From: Pseudomonas putida
GTDB lineage: Bacteria > Pseudomonadota > Gammaproteobacteria > Pseudomonadales > Pseudomonadaceae
Direction of reading: 5' to 3'
Assembly (NCBI RefSeq): GCF_028682635.1
Contig: NZ_JANHLK010000026.1
Location: 17,495 to 81,494, forward strand
DNA length: 64,000 nucleotides
Below the pieces are notes generated by a model that saw only the letters and a program-made list of their open reading frames with translations, ran no database searches and had not been told where the DNA came from. Shown here piece after piece: positions 1-8,982 of this stretch. How positions within the stretch are numbered: the first letter of the stretch is position 1; every line of letters starts with the position of its first letter. The position numbers and the translations under genes were made by a program.

Positions 1-290
1 CGTGGTGTAGGACCACGCGACATTCATCGAATCCGAGGTTATCGAAGAGAACTGGAGATTACCGGGTTTCTGCGGTAGCAAAAGATTCATGACCTGCCCT
101 TCTGCTCAAATAGCTCCATGGCCTGAGACTAAAGCCCGACCTCTTTGAAAAACAGCTATCAGAACGGTTAGTGGCGTTGCAGCCTGTTTGTGCTATGGCC
201 CAAGGGTGGAAATGTTTCTGCACAAACGTTCTAGCCATCACCCTCGACGCAGGCGTTAAATACGCTGGCAATCCGTCCCACAGGTGCAAC
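1..290. other. Left edge, no recognisable gene
   Basis: No convincing reading frame was found in these bases. A short open stretch at the very edge on the plus strand (bases 1-78) could be the 3' end of a truncated gene but matches nothing I recognise. The region just upstream of 291 should hold the promoter of the AraC-type gene. Confidence 0.4.
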
Positions 291-1130
291 ATGACCGCCC
301 ACAACTGGATCGACCTGGCCCAGGATGCCGACACCGGCATCGAGACCCTGCGCGCGCATTTCCAGGGCCACGCCTACGATCCGCATTGGCATGACAGCTA
401 CCTGGTGGGCGTGACCGAGCAAGGGGTTCAGCAATTCAATTGCCGCCGCACGAAGCACCAGAGCACACCGGGCAAGGTGTTTTTACTCGAGCCGGGCGAC
501 ATTCATGACGGCGATGCGCCGACCGCCGACGGTTTCACCTATCGCATGTTGTACCTCGACCCGCACTGGTTGCGGCGCGAACTCGCGGCGGTGTTCGACA
601 ATGCCCCGCAAAATGCCGAGTTGAGCTTCGCCAATACCCTCGCAACCGACCCGCGCCTGGCCCATGCGACCAGCCTCGCGTTTGAAACCCTGCACCGCGG
701 CGAATTGAAGATCGTTCGCCAGACCACCCTCGACGCCCTGCTCGAACGCTTGACCAGCCATTTGCACTGGCGCACTCGCCATGGCGAAGACCCGCGCCTG
801 CCCCAAGTGGCGCAGAAGGCTCGAGAATACCTGCACGCCAACGCGCAATATGACATCGGCCTCGACCAGTTGGCCGCCGTTACCGGGGTCGACCGCTTCC
901 GCCTGACCCGCGCCTTCAAGGCGGCTTATGGCATCGCGCCCCATGCGTATCTGGTGCAATTACGTTTGGCCACGGCGCGGCGAATGCTGGCCCGTGGTGA
1001 GCAACCTGCGGTGGTGGCGATGACCTTGGGTTTTGCCGACCAGAGCCATCTGGGCCGCTGGTTCGTGCGTGCCTACGGCATTACACCAGCGCTGTACCGC
1101 AAGCGTTGCTCAAATCTTCCAGACAGATAG
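291..1130 (+). CDS. AraC-family transcriptional regulator
   Basis: A 279-residue regulator. The N-terminal half looks like an AraC-type cupin ligand-binding domain (HWHDSYLVG near the start, LLEPGDIHDGDAP a little later). The C-terminal ~90 residues hold the paired HTH of the family (LDQLAAVTGVDRFRLTRAFK and VVAMTLGFADQSHLGRWF). The frame is open 120 bases further upstream, but the added peptide is unlike the family and the ATG at 291 gives the usual length, so I prefer it. The LysE-type exporter follows on the same strand; AraC regulators next to LysE exporters are common and often control them. The effector is unknown. Confidence 0.85.
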   Translation: MTAHNWIDLAQDADTGIETLRAHFQGHAYDPHWHDSYLVGVTEQGVQQFNCRRTKHQSTPGKVFLLEPGDIHDGDAPTADGFTYRMLYLDPHWLRRELAAVFDNAPQNAELSFANTLATDPRLAHATSLAFETLHRGELKIVRQTTLDALLERLTSHLHWRTRHGEDPRLPQVAQKAREYLHANAQYDIGLDQLAAVTGVDRFRLTRAFKAAYGIAPHAYLVQLRLATARRMLARGEQPAVVAMTLGFADQSHLGRWFVRAYGITPALYRKRCSNLPDR

Positions 1131-1182
1131 ACGCCGCTTTGTGAAGATCGAATTCAATGATCTTCACCGGAGTTTGCCTGCG

Positions 1183-1791
1183 ATGCTGCCCTCTTTCCCG
1201 ACGTTACTGCCCTTCCTGTTGTTTGCCCTTGTCGCCTCGATTACCCCTGGCCCCACCAACATCCTGGTGTTGAGCAACAGTGCCCGATATGGCTTGGCGG
1301 CCGCCGTGCCGATCATATTCGGCGCCTGCGCCGGGGCCGCGACCATGGTGCTGCTGGTGGGCACCAGTGCAGGTTCGTCGCTGGCCGCCTGGCCCGCCCT
1401 GCAAACGGTCATGCAGTGGGCCGGTGTGACGTGGCTGAGTTACCTGGCCTGGCAGATATTCCGAGCCCCGACCGTCGCCATCAGCGCGCAGAAAACCGAG
1501 CGCCGCCTGGGCATGTTCGGTGCCGCCAGCCTGCAATTGATCAATCCGAAAACCTGGATAATGGCGCTGGCGGTGGTCAGCGTGTTTGCCGGGGCTGGCG
1601 AACAGCGCCTGGTTCATGTGCTGTATCTGTCGCTGGTGTTCTTTCTGATTTCCCTGCCTTGCCTCGGCGTCTGGGCGCTGCTCGGCGCGGGCTCCACACG
1701 ATGGCTGCGTTCACCCCGGGCCATGCAGCGCTTCAACCGCTGCATGGCCCTGTTGCTGCTGGGTTCAACCTGGCTGAGCGTGTTGGCCTGA
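1183..1791 (+). CDS. LysE/RhtB-family amino-acid exporter
   Basis: A 202-residue, very hydrophobic protein of the LysE/RhtB family, which exports amino acids or similar metabolites across the inner membrane. The family signature ITPGPTNILVLSNSARYG lies in the first segment, and about six hydrophobic segments follow. An internal motif, LQLINPKTWIMALAV, matches the NPK region typical of RhtB proteins. The start at 1183 places the first membrane helix at the N-terminus; an in-frame extension upstream looks non-coding. It lies 52 bases after the AraC-type gene and may be its target. Substrate cannot be told from sequence. Confidence 0.85.
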   Translation: MLPSFPTLLPFLLFALVASITPGPTNILVLSNSARYGLAAAVPIIFGACAGAATMVLLVGTSAGSSLAAWPALQTVMQWAGVTWLSYLAWQIFRAPTVAISAQKTERRLGMFGAASLQLINPKTWIMALAVVSVFAGAGEQRLVHVLYLSLVFFLISLPCLGVWALLGAGSTRWLRSPRAMQRFNRCMALLLLGSTWLSVLA

Positions 1792-1863
1792 CCTCCATTT
1801 GTCGATCTTTATCATTCCCCAACGCATCGAATACTTGACGACGCAGTGGTTTTTGGTGTCTTC

Positions 1864-1877
1864 TGAAACCGGTTTCA
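1864..1877. promoter_or_regulatory. PtxS operator upstream of ptxS
   Basis: The perfect 14-bp palindrome TGAAACCGGTTTCA lies 46 bases before the ptxS start. This is the published PtxS binding sequence of Pseudomonas, so ptxS is probably autoregulated. An identical copy lies before kguE. Confidence 0.92.
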
Positions 1878-1923
1878 GCGCCAGACGCTTTACCATATAA
1901 ATCCAATAAAAAGGTTGCAGACC

Positions 1924-2949
1924 GTGAACGATTTCTCCGCCGCCCAGCGCAGCCGCGTGACCATGCTCGACGTGGCCGAACACGCCAAGGTCTCCAAGGC
2001 CAGCGTTTCACGGTTCATCGGCGACGATCGCGCACTGCTCTCCGATGCCATCGCCCAGCGCATCGAACAGGCCATCGCCGAGCTGGGCTATCGCCCGAAC
2101 CAGATGGCCCGCGGCTTGAAGCGCGGGCGTACCCGCCTGATCGGCATGCTGGTGGCCGATATCCGCAACCCCTATTCGATTGCCGTGATGCACGGCGTGG
2201 AAACCGCCTGCCGTCAGCACGGCTACAGCCTGGTGGTGTGCAACACCGACCGCGACGACGAGCAGGAACGCCAGCATCTGGCCCTGCTGCGCTCGTACAA
2301 CATCGAAGGCCTGATCGTAAATACCCTCGGCCATCACCGCGACGCGTTGCACGAACTGCACCGGGAGATGCCCCTGGTGTTGGTGGACCGCAAGGTCGAG
2401 CACCTTGAGAGCGATAGGGTCGGGTTGGACAACCCGGCGGCCGTCGCAATGGCCCTCGCCCACCTTGAAGAACGCGGCTACCGTGACGTGCTGCTGGTGA
2501 GCGAGCCGTTTGACGGCACCAGTTCGCGAATCGAGCGGGTCGCCAGCTTCAAGGCGCAGATCGAGCAGCGGCCCGCGCTTCGCGGGACAAACATCGAAAC
2601 CGGCAGCGAGCTGACGGCAAATCTGAAAACCTTCCTCGATACGCCCGGCCCTGGCCCGAAAGCGCTGTTTTGCGCGAACGGGATCGCCGCGCTGGCCAGT
2701 ACCTATTCCTTGCGTGAACTCAATTGCAATCTGTTTGAGGACGTGGGGCTGATCGCCCTTGATGACCTGGATTGGTATCCGTTGGTGGGCAGCGGCATCA
2801 CTGCCCTCGCCCAGCCGACCAGCGAGATTGGCGCGAGTGCGTTTGAGTGTTTGCTCAAGCGGCTGCGTGGGGATGACGGGCCGCTGCGGACGCTGGATTT
2901 TTCGGCGCGGTTGATTGAGAGGGGGTCGACCCTTGGAGTTTTCCGGTGA
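1924..2949 (+). CDS. ptxS: LacI-family regulator PtxS
   Basis: A 341-residue LacI-type repressor. The N-terminal HTH reads TMLDVAEHAKVSKASVSRF, and a periplasmic-binding-like effector domain follows (LIGMLVADIRNPYSIAVMHG). In pseudomonads PtxS represses the kgu operon and is released by 2-ketogluconate. The assignment rests on the LacI fold, on the kguEKTD genes downstream, and on two exact PtxS palindromes. I chose GTG at 1924 because a purine-rich AAAAAGG lies at good distance; an in-frame TTG at 1915 would overlap that site. Confidence 0.93.
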   Translation: MNDFSAAQRSRVTMLDVAEHAKVSKASVSRFIGDDRALLSDAIAQRIEQAIAELGYRPNQMARGLKRGRTRLIGMLVADIRNPYSIAVMHGVETACRQHGYSLVVCNTDRDDEQERQHLALLRSYNIEGLIVNTLGHHRDALHELHREMPLVLVDRKVEHLESDRVGLDNPAAVAMALAHLEERGYRDVLLVSEPFDGTSSRIERVASFKAQIEQRPALRGTNIETGSELTANLKTFLDTPGPGPKALFCANGIAALASTYSLRELNCNLFEDVGLIALDDLDWYPLVGSGITALAQPTSEIGASAFECLLKRLRGDDGPLRTLDFSARLIERGSTLGVFR

Positions 2950-2961
2950 TTGGACGGGCCC

Positions 2962-3008
2962 CTTCGCTGGCAAGCCAGCTCCTACAGAGAGTTGGCTTGC
3001 CAGCGAAG
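2962..3008. repeat. REP-type hairpin between ptxS and kguE
   Basis: Inverted repeat with 15-base arms (CTTCGCTGGCAAGCC and its complement). It is a pseudomonad REP-like element and may also stop ptxS transcription. Confidence 0.75.
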
Positions 3009-3043
3009 AGGCCTTAAAGATCGCCATTTTTTTTGAACAAAAA

Positions 3044-3057
3044 TGAAACCGGTTTCA
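3044..3057. promoter_or_regulatory. PtxS operator upstream of kguE
   Basis: Second perfect TGAAACCGGTTTCA, ending 14 bases before the kguE start. Its position overlapping the expected ribosome-binding region or transcript start fits direct repression of the kguEKTD operon. Confidence 0.92.
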
Positions 3058-3071
3058 GAGGTAAAAAAACA

Positions 3072-3854
3072 ATGAACAAACCTGCCGTTTCCATCAGCCT
3101 CTCCAGCTACGGCGCCGATCTGGTACGCCAGCGCGGTCAAGGCAGTTTCATCGACGTACTGGCCGCCGCCGGCGCCTCGCGCATCGAATGGCGCGAAGAA
3201 TTGCTGACCGCTGAAGACCCCGCTCAACTGGCCAACGCCACTCAAGCCGCGGGCCTTGAAAGCGTCTATTCCTCACCCATGGAACTGTGGCTGGCCGGCC
3301 AGTCGAAACCCAATCCCGAGCTGGTCACCGCGCTGCAACGCGCCCAGGCATTCGGGGCCAAATGGCTGAAGGTGTCCCTTGGTTACTTTACCGACAACTG
3401 TGACCTTGCGGCCCTGAACCGCACACTCGCGCAGAGCCCGGTGCATCTGCTGGTCGAGAACGACCAGACCCTGCAGGGCGGTCGCATCGAGCCGTTCCAG
3501 CGTTTTTTTGCTGAAGTCGAGCAACACAGCCTGCCCATCCAGATGACCTTCGACATCGGCAACTGGCACTGGCAGGACCAGTCGCCTGCCAGCGCCGCGC
3601 GCCTGCTCGGCCGCCACGTCGGATATGTGCACTGCAAGGCGGTGACCCGCCGCGCCGACGGCAAACTGGTCGCCATCCCACCCGCCGCCAGCGACCTGCA
3701 TCAGTGGGAACAGCTGCTGCGGCACATGGCCCAAGGGGTTATGCGAGCCGCGGAGTATCCGCTGCAAGGTAACGACCTGGTGCAACTGACCACTGAACAC
3801 GTCGCCGCCCTCGCCCACCTGGGCCACGCGCAGCTGGAGAACGCCCATGTCTGA
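3072..3854 (+). CDS. kguE: KguE, TIM-barrel epimerase/isomerase-like protein of ketogluconate use
   Basis: A 260-residue protein of the sugar phosphate isomerase/epimerase (xylose isomerase-like TIM barrel) family. Likely metal-binding stretches are visible at IEWREELL, LLVENDQT, MTFDIGNWHW and GYVHCKAV. In Pseudomonas this gene is the first of kguEKTD; its exact reaction is not well defined. I start at the ATG at 3072, with AGAGGT just upstream. An earlier in-frame ATG at 3033 would put the PtxS operator inside the coding region. The gene overlaps kguK by 8 bases, so translation is probably coupled. Confidence 0.88.
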   Translation: MNKPAVSISLSSYGADLVRQRGQGSFIDVLAAAGASRIEWREELLTAEDPAQLANATQAAGLESVYSSPMELWLAGQSKPNPELVTALQRAQAFGAKWLKVSLGYFTDNCDLAALNRTLAQSPVHLLVENDQTLQGGRIEPFQRFFAEVEQHSLPIQMTFDIGNWHWQDQSPASAARLLGRHVGYVHCKAVTRRADGKLVAIPPAASDLHQWEQLLRHMAQGVMRAAEYPLQGNDLVQLTTEHVAALAHLGHAQLENAHV

Positions 3855-4869
3855 GATCGATATCCTGTCGTTCGGCGAAACCATGGCGATGTTCGTCGCC
3901 GAGCAGGCAGGCGACCTGGCCAGCGTCGGCGCGTTTCACAAACGCATCGCCGGTGCCGACAGCAACGTCGCCATCGGCTTGTCGCGCCTGGGGTTCAAGG
4001 TGGCCTGGTTGAGCCGGGTGGGTGCCGACTCCTTGGGTCGCTTCGTGATCGACACGCTGGAACAGGAAGGCCTGGATTGCCGCCACGTCGACATCGACCC
4101 CGCGCACCCCACCGGTTTCCAGCTCAAGTCGCGCACCGACGATGGCAGCGATCCTGCGGTCGAATATTTCCGCCGTGGTTCGGCGGCCAGTCACCTGTCG
4201 GTGCACTCGATCGTGCCCGACCTGCTCAAAGCCCGGCACCTGCACGCCACCGGCATTCCCCCGGCGCTCTCTGAAACCGCGCGGCAGATGTCCTTCGAAC
4301 TGATGACCCGCATGCGCCAGGCCGGGCGCAGCGTGTCGTTCGACCCGAACCTGCGCCCAAGCCTGTGGGCCAGCGAGCAAAAGATGATCACTGAGATCAA
4401 CCGCCTCGCTGCCCTCGCCCATTGGGTGCTGCCGGGACTAAGCGAAGGTCGCTTGCTCACCGGTTTCGAAGACCCGGCCGACATTGCCGCGTTCTACTTA
4501 GGCCAGGGCGCCGAAGCCGTGGCGATCAAACTCGGCCCGCACGGTGCTTATTACCGCACACACCTGGATCAAGGATTCGTCGCCGGCGTGCCGGTGCAAA
4601 CGGTGGTCGACACCGTCGGTGCCGGCGATGGTTTTGCCGTCGGCATGATCAGCGCCCTCCTGGAAAACCACAGCTTTGCCGACGCCGTGCAGCGCGCCAA
4701 CTGGATTGGCAGCCGGGCGGTGCAGAGTCGTGGGGATATGGAGGGGTTGCCGACCCGAGCCGAGATGTCCGTTGAATTCGAGGCCGTCATCGCCAGCAGG
4801 CTGGCTCCCACAAAACCTGTGGGAGCCAGCCTGCTGGCGATGAGGCCGGCACAGTCATTGAAGATCTAA
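3847..4869 (+). CDS. kguK: 2-ketogluconate kinase KguK
   Basis: A 340-residue PfkB/ribokinase-family sugar kinase. It phosphorylates 2-ketogluconate to 2-keto-6-phosphogluconate in the cytoplasm. The early substrate motif is AGADSNVAIGLSRLG, and the C-terminal signature DTVGAGDGFAVGMI contains the catalytic aspartate. The last ~27 codons, after the normal helical end near EFEAV, are read from a REP inverted repeat (ASRLAP and VGASLLAM are translated REP sequence). The protein is therefore longer than expected for the family, and its tail is probably not functional. It overlaps kguE by 8 bases and is followed by kguT. Confidence 0.92.
   Translation: MSEIDILSFGETMAMFVAEQAGDLASVGAFHKRIAGADSNVAIGLSRLGFKVAWLSRVGADSLGRFVIDTLEQEGLDCRHVDIDPAHPTGFQLKSRTDDGSDPAVEYFRRGSAASHLSVHSIVPDLLKARHLHATGIPPALSETARQMSFELMTRMRQAGRSVSFDPNLRPSLWASEQKMITEINRLAALAHWVLPGLSEGRLLTGFEDPADIAAFYLGQGAEAVAIKLGPHGAYYRTHLDQGFVAGVPVQTVVDTVGAGDGFAVGMISALLENHSFADAVQRANWIGSRAVQSRGDMEGLPTRAEMSVEFEAVIASRLAPTKPVGASLLAMRPAQSLKI
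4788..4842. repeat. REP inverted repeat inside the 3' end of kguK
   Basis: Near-perfect 25-base arms (CATCGCCAGCAGGCTGGCTC... and complement) with a 5-base loop. The element lies wholly within the open frame of kguK, which continues to a stop at 4867-4869. Confidence 0.9.
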
Positions 4870-4909
4870 CACCTGCTGCGACAAAAACAACAAGCTCAGG
4901 AGCATCACC

Positions 4910-6205
4910 ATGAAAACCGCAACCCTCGCCACCCGCCGCTGGTGGTACATCATGCCCATCGTGTTCATCACCTACAGCCTGGCGTACCTGGACCGCGCCA
5001 ACTACGGCTTCGCCGCCGCGTCCGGCATGGCCGCGGACCTGATGATCACCCCGGGCCTGTCATCGATGCTCGGCGCGCTGTTCTTCCTCGGTTACTTTTT
5101 CTTCCAGGTACCGGGGGCAATCTACGCGCAGAAACACAGCGTGAAGAAACTGATCTTCGTCAGCCTGATCCTCTGGGGCAGCCTCGCGACCCTGACCGGG
5201 ATCGTCTCCAACGCCTACTGGCTGATCGTCATCCGCTTCATGCTCGGCGTGGTCGAAGCTGCCGTCATGCCGGCGATGCTGATCTACCTGTGCCACTGGT
5301 TCACCCGCGCCGAACGCTCGCGGGCCAACACCTTCCTGATCCTCGGCAACCCGGTGACCATGCTGTGGATGTCGGTGGTCTCGGGCTATCTGGTGCAGCA
5401 TTACAGCTGGCGCTGGATGTTCATCGTCGAAGGCTTGCCGGCGGTGCTCTGGGCGTTTATCTGGTGGCGCCTGGCCGATGATCGTCCGGCCCAGGCCAAG
5501 TGGCTCAACGACCAGGAAAAACAGGACCTGGAAAGCGCCCTGGCTGCCGAACAGGTCGGCATCAAGGCGGTAAAAAACTACGCCGAAGCCTTCCGTTCGC
5601 CGAAAGTGATCATCCTCGCCCTGCAGTTCTTCTGCTGGAGCATCGGCGTCTATGGCTTCGTGCTGTGGCTGCCGTCGATCCTCAAGGCCGGCGCACAGAT
5701 GGACATGGTCGAGGCCGGCTGGCTGTCGGCGCTGCCTTATCTGGCGGCGGTGATTGGCATGCTGCTGGTGTCCTGGGGCTCGGACAAACTGCAAAAACGC
5801 AAACGCTTCGTCTGGCCACCACTGTTGATCGCCTCGATCGCGTTCTATGCATCCTACGCCCTGGGCGCCGAACATTTCTGGTGGTCCTACACCTTGCTGG
5901 TGATTGCCGGTGCCTGCATGTACGCCCCTTACGGGCCGTTCTTCGCGATCATTCCGGAGATCCTCCCGGCCAACGTGGCCGGCGGCGCGATGGCGTTGAT
6001 CAACAGCATGGGCGCGCTCGGTTCGTTCGGCGGCTCCTACCTGGTCGGCTACCTGAACAGCTCCACTGGTTCGCCCGGCGCATCCTACCTGTTGATGAGC
6101 GGCGCGCTGATGTTCTCGGTGGTGCTGACGATGTTCCTCAAACCCGGCGCCAGTGACCGGGAGCGTCCCCCGGTCGCTGTGACCCGTACCGCCGCCCATT
6201 CCTGA
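4910..6205 (+). CDS. kguT: 2-ketogluconate transporter KguT (MFS)
   Basis: A 431-residue major facilitator protein of the anion:cation symporter type with about 12 hydrophobic segments. The first reads IMPIVFITYSLAYLDRANYG, the motif typical of this family's first helix. It would import 2-ketogluconate across the inner membrane. Identity follows from the family and from its place between kguK and kguD in the PtxS-controlled operon. An AGGAGCATCACC stretch directly precedes the ATG. No odd features were seen. Confidence 0.93.
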   Translation: MKTATLATRRWWYIMPIVFITYSLAYLDRANYGFAAASGMAADLMITPGLSSMLGALFFLGYFFFQVPGAIYAQKHSVKKLIFVSLILWGSLATLTGIVSNAYWLIVIRFMLGVVEAAVMPAMLIYLCHWFTRAERSRANTFLILGNPVTMLWMSVVSGYLVQHYSWRWMFIVEGLPAVLWAFIWWRLADDRPAQAKWLNDQEKQDLESALAAEQVGIKAVKNYAEAFRSPKVIILALQFFCWSIGVYGFVLWLPSILKAGAQMDMVEAGWLSALPYLAAVIGMLLVSWGSDKLQKRKRFVWPPLLIASIAFYASYALGAEHFWWSYTLLVIAGACMYAPYGPFFAIIPEILPANVAGGAMALINSMGALGSFGGSYLVGYLNSSTGSPGASYLLMSGALMFSVVLTMFLKPGASDRERPPVAVTRTAAHS

Positions 6206-6218
6206 CTGGATGACGACT

Positions 6219-7196
6219 ATGAAAAAGCAGGTTGTTCTGTACAAGAAACTCTCGCCGCTGCTGATGGCCCGCTTGCACGAGCAGGCCGAGGTGACGCTGA
6301 TCGAAAGCCTCGACGACGAAGGCCTGGCCCGTCTGCGCGAGGCCCTGCCCCACGCGCACGGCTTGCTGGGGGCCAGCCTGAAACTGGACGCCGGACTGCT
6401 GGACCTGGCGCCAAACCTGGAGGCCATCGCCAGCGTCTCGGTGGGGGTCGACAACTACGACATCGACTACCTGACCGACCGCCGGATCCTGCTCAGCAAC
6501 ACCCCCGACGTGCTCACCGAAACCACCGCCGACACCGGTTTCGCCCTGATCCTGGCCAGTGCCCGGCGCGTGGTGGAACTGGCGAACCTGGTGCGCGCCG
6601 GGCAATGGACCCGCAACATCGGCCCCGCGCATTTCGGCAGCGATGTGCATGGCAAGACCCTGGGCATCATCGGCATGGGGCGCATCGGTGAAGCGCTGGC
6701 CCAGCGTGGGCACTTCGGTTTCGGCATGCCGGTGATCTACCACAGCCACTCGCCGAAACCGGCGGTGGAGCAGCGTTTCAATGCACAGTACCGCAGCCTG
6801 TCGGAGCTGTTGCAGCAGGCCGATTTTGTTTGTTTGACCTTGCCGCTGACCGCTGAAACCGAAGGCCTGATCGGCGCAGAGCAATTTGCCCTGATGCGTC
6901 CCGAAACCATCTTCATCAACATTTCCCGGGGCAAGGTGGTCGACGAAGCGGCACTGATCGAGGCGTTGCGCACGGGACAGATTCGTGGGGCCGGGCTGGA
7001 TGTGTTCGAGCGTGAACCGCTGAACCTTGACTCGCCGTTGTTGCAGATGAACAACGTGGTGGCGACGCCGCACATGGGTTCGGCGACCCATGAGACACGG
7101 GAGGCCATGGCCCGGTGTGCGGTGGATAATCTGCTGGCGGCGTTGGCGGGTGAACGGCCGGCCAATCTGGTGAATGTGCGGGCGTGGAAGGCTTGA
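6219..7196 (+). CDS. kguD: 2-ketogluconate-6-phosphate reductase KguD
   Basis: A 325-residue member of the D-isomer-specific 2-hydroxyacid dehydrogenases. It reduces 2-keto-6-phosphogluconate to 6-phosphogluconate, feeding the Entner-Doudoroff route. The NAD(P) motif GIIGMGRIGEAL, the arginine of NISRGKVVDEAAL, the glutamate of VFEREPL and the histidine of TPHMGSATHETR are all present. An in-frame ATG at 6210 is an alternative start, but the GGA-containing stretch is better placed for 6219. It is the last gene of the operon; REP elements follow. Confidence 0.92.
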   Translation: MKKQVVLYKKLSPLLMARLHEQAEVTLIESLDDEGLARLREALPHAHGLLGASLKLDAGLLDLAPNLEAIASVSVGVDNYDIDYLTDRRILLSNTPDVLTETTADTGFALILASARRVVELANLVRAGQWTRNIGPAHFGSDVHGKTLGIIGMGRIGEALAQRGHFGFGMPVIYHSHSPKPAVEQRFNAQYRSLSELLQQADFVCLTLPLTAETEGLIGAEQFALMRPETIFINISRGKVVDEAALIEALRTGQIRGAGLDVFEREPLNLDSPLLQMNNVVATPHMGSATHETREAMARCAVDNLLAALAGERPANLVNVRAWKA

Positions 7197-7215
7197 GGGA
7201 TTGGGTGTTTGTCAG

Positions 7216-7424
7216 ATAGCTATCGCCAGCAGGCTGGCTCCCACATTGGATCTGTGCCGTTCACAAATCTCCTGTGGGAGCTAGCCTGCTGGCGATGAGG
7301 CCGGCACAAACACTGCGAATCCCATAGCTATCGCCGGCAGGCTGGCTCCCACATTGGATCTGTGCCGTTCACAAATCTCCTGTGGGAGCTAGCCTGCTGG
7401 CGATGAGGCCGGCACAAACACTGC
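7216..7424. repeat. Tandemly duplicated REP pair
   Basis: A 101-base block holding two opposed REP units (GCCAGCAGGCTGGCTCCCAC and GTGGGAGCTAGCCTGCTGGC) occurs twice, at 7216-7316 and 7324-7424, nearly identical. It separates kguD from the convergent transaminase gene and may act as a transcription barrier. Confidence 0.9.
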
Positions 7425-7431
7425 AAGTTTC

Positions 7432-8619
7432 TCAGGCCCGCCGCGCTTCCAGAAGATCCATCGCACACAGCGCAATCCGCCGACACGCATCCGCCAATTT
7501 GCGCTGATCCACCACCAGCCCAATGCGGATATGCCCCGCCGCACTCGGCCCAAACGCCTCCCCCGCCAGCACCGACACCCCATACCCCTCCAGCAGCCGC
7601 TCGGCGAAATGCTGGGCGGTCAGCCCGGTCTGGCGCACGTCGACCATCACGAACATCCCGCCATCCGGCCTGATCGGACGGATACCCGGACAATGCCTGA
7701 GGCTCGCACACACCAGGTCGCGGCGCTGGCGATACTCTTCGCGCATCGACGCCACCTCCGGCAGGTCTTCATCCAGCGCCAGTTGCGCGGCCTTTTGCAC
7801 GAACTCCGGAATGCCGAACAGCATGCACAACGACAGATGCTCCAGATGGTCATTCAAGGTTTTTGGCCCGATCACCCAGCCCACTCGCCAGCCGGTCATG
7901 GCATGGGATTTGGACAGGCTGTTGATGGTCGCCGTACGCTCGGCCATGCCCGGCAGGCTGGCCGGGCTGATGTGTTCGCCCTCGTACAGCAGATCGCTGT
8001 AGACCTCGTCGCTGATCAGCCACAGGTCATGCCGAATACACAGCAACGCCAGCTCCTGCCAGATCATCAGCGACAGACTGGCGCCGGAAGGATTGTTCGG
8101 GCTGTTGAGCAACAGCGCGCGGGTTTTGGGGGTAATCCGGGCCGCCACGTCCGCCGGATCGACCCGAAAACCGTTCTCCGGACGCACCGGCACCGGCACC
8201 ACCTTCGCCCCACACGCACCGAACACCCCTTCATAGGTCACGTACATCGGTTCGGCGACTATCACTTCGTCGCCCGGATCGAGCACGCACTGCGCGACCG
8301 AATACACCGCGTTTTGCGCCCCGGGCATCACGATCACATGGTCGGCGTCCACCACCTGACCGCTTCGACGTCGATGTCGCCGGGCAATGCTGTCGCGCAA
8401 GGCCCGACTGCCACGCGCTGACGAATAGTGGGTGTCGCCGGCCAGCAAGCTGTCGATGGCCGCCTGAACGATGGGCTTGGGTGTATCGAAATCCGGGTCG
8501 CCGACCGACAGCAGCAATATGTCGACGCCCTGTGCGCGCATTTCCAGTGCGCGGTCATGAATCTGCCAGGCCGCGGCGCCTTCACCGGCGATGCGTTGGG
8601 TCAAGCCTGAATAGCGCAT
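7432..8619 (-). CDS. aruH: Arginine:pyruvate transaminase-like PLP enzyme (AruH)
   Basis: A 395-residue class I/II aminotransferase. The PLP lysine lies in SLSKSHAMTGWRVGW, and other family motifs are SVGDPDFDTP, NSPNNPSGASL and SDEVYSDLLYEG. The sequence recalls P. aeruginosa AruH throughout (RYSGLTQRIAGEGAAAW at the start, VLAGEAFGPSAAGHIRIGL near the end). AruH moves the amino group of L-arginine to pyruvate, giving 2-ketoarginine. I start at the ATG at 8619, preceded by GGAG. The usual partners aruI and aruRS are not nearby, so the substrate should be treated as likely rather than certain. Confidence 0.78.
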   Translation of the reverse strand: MRYSGLTQRIAGEGAAAWQIHDRALEMRAQGVDILLLSVGDPDFDTPKPIVQAAIDSLLAGDTHYSSARGSRALRDSIARRHRRRSGQVVDADHVIVMPGAQNAVYSVAQCVLDPGDEVIVAEPMYVTYEGVFGACGAKVVPVPVRPENGFRVDPADVAARITPKTRALLLNSPNNPSGASLSLMIWQELALLCIRHDLWLISDEVYSDLLYEGEHISPASLPGMAERTATINSLSKSHAMTGWRVGWVIGPKTLNDHLEHLSLCMLFGIPEFVQKAAQLALDEDLPEVASMREEYRQRRDLVCASLRHCPGIRPIRPDGGMFVMVDVRQTGLTAQHFAERLLEGYGVSVLAGEAFGPSAAGHIRIGLVVDQRKLADACRRIALCAMDLLEARRA

Positions 8620-8813
8620 GTATTTCTCCAGTCGCGCGAGTTCCTGACACAACCCTATCTCAAATCGCGAAGCGCGCCACCCTGGCGTTCGAATCCCCTT
8701 CAATCGGGATTTTATTGTTCAAAAGGTTGCACCGGCGCATCGCGTAGAAAATACCTACACCAGACGGTGCGATAGCTGACAGCCATATCGGCATTTCGTC
8801 ATTAAAGTCGCCT

Positions 8814-8833
8814 ACCTGTAATTTCTGTCAGGT
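8814..8833 (+). promoter_or_regulatory. Lux-box-like dyad upstream of the small LuxR gene
   Basis: A 20-base dyad with outer arms ACCTG and CAGGT. By eye it agrees with the LasR/RhlR-type consensus at about 16 of 20 positions, including the conserved CT and AG ends. It lies about 150 bases before the HTH-only LuxR gene. Inferred operator. Confidence 0.5.
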
Positions 8834-8982
8834 TCCAAAGTCGTCTGCTTTCGATATAACTGGACCATGCCGACAGCCCTGAATCAGGTGTCTGAAGGCA
8901 GGCCGCATGAACCATGCCTTTATGAAGTAGGAAGATTCTGCCGTGCCCACGCCATCATTGATGATAATTGGGAGAGTCCGTC

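Noticed and set aside
5060..6454. 464-codon minus-strand frame across kguT and kguD
   Set aside because: Composition is that of an antisense frame of two clear genes; no recognisable domain.
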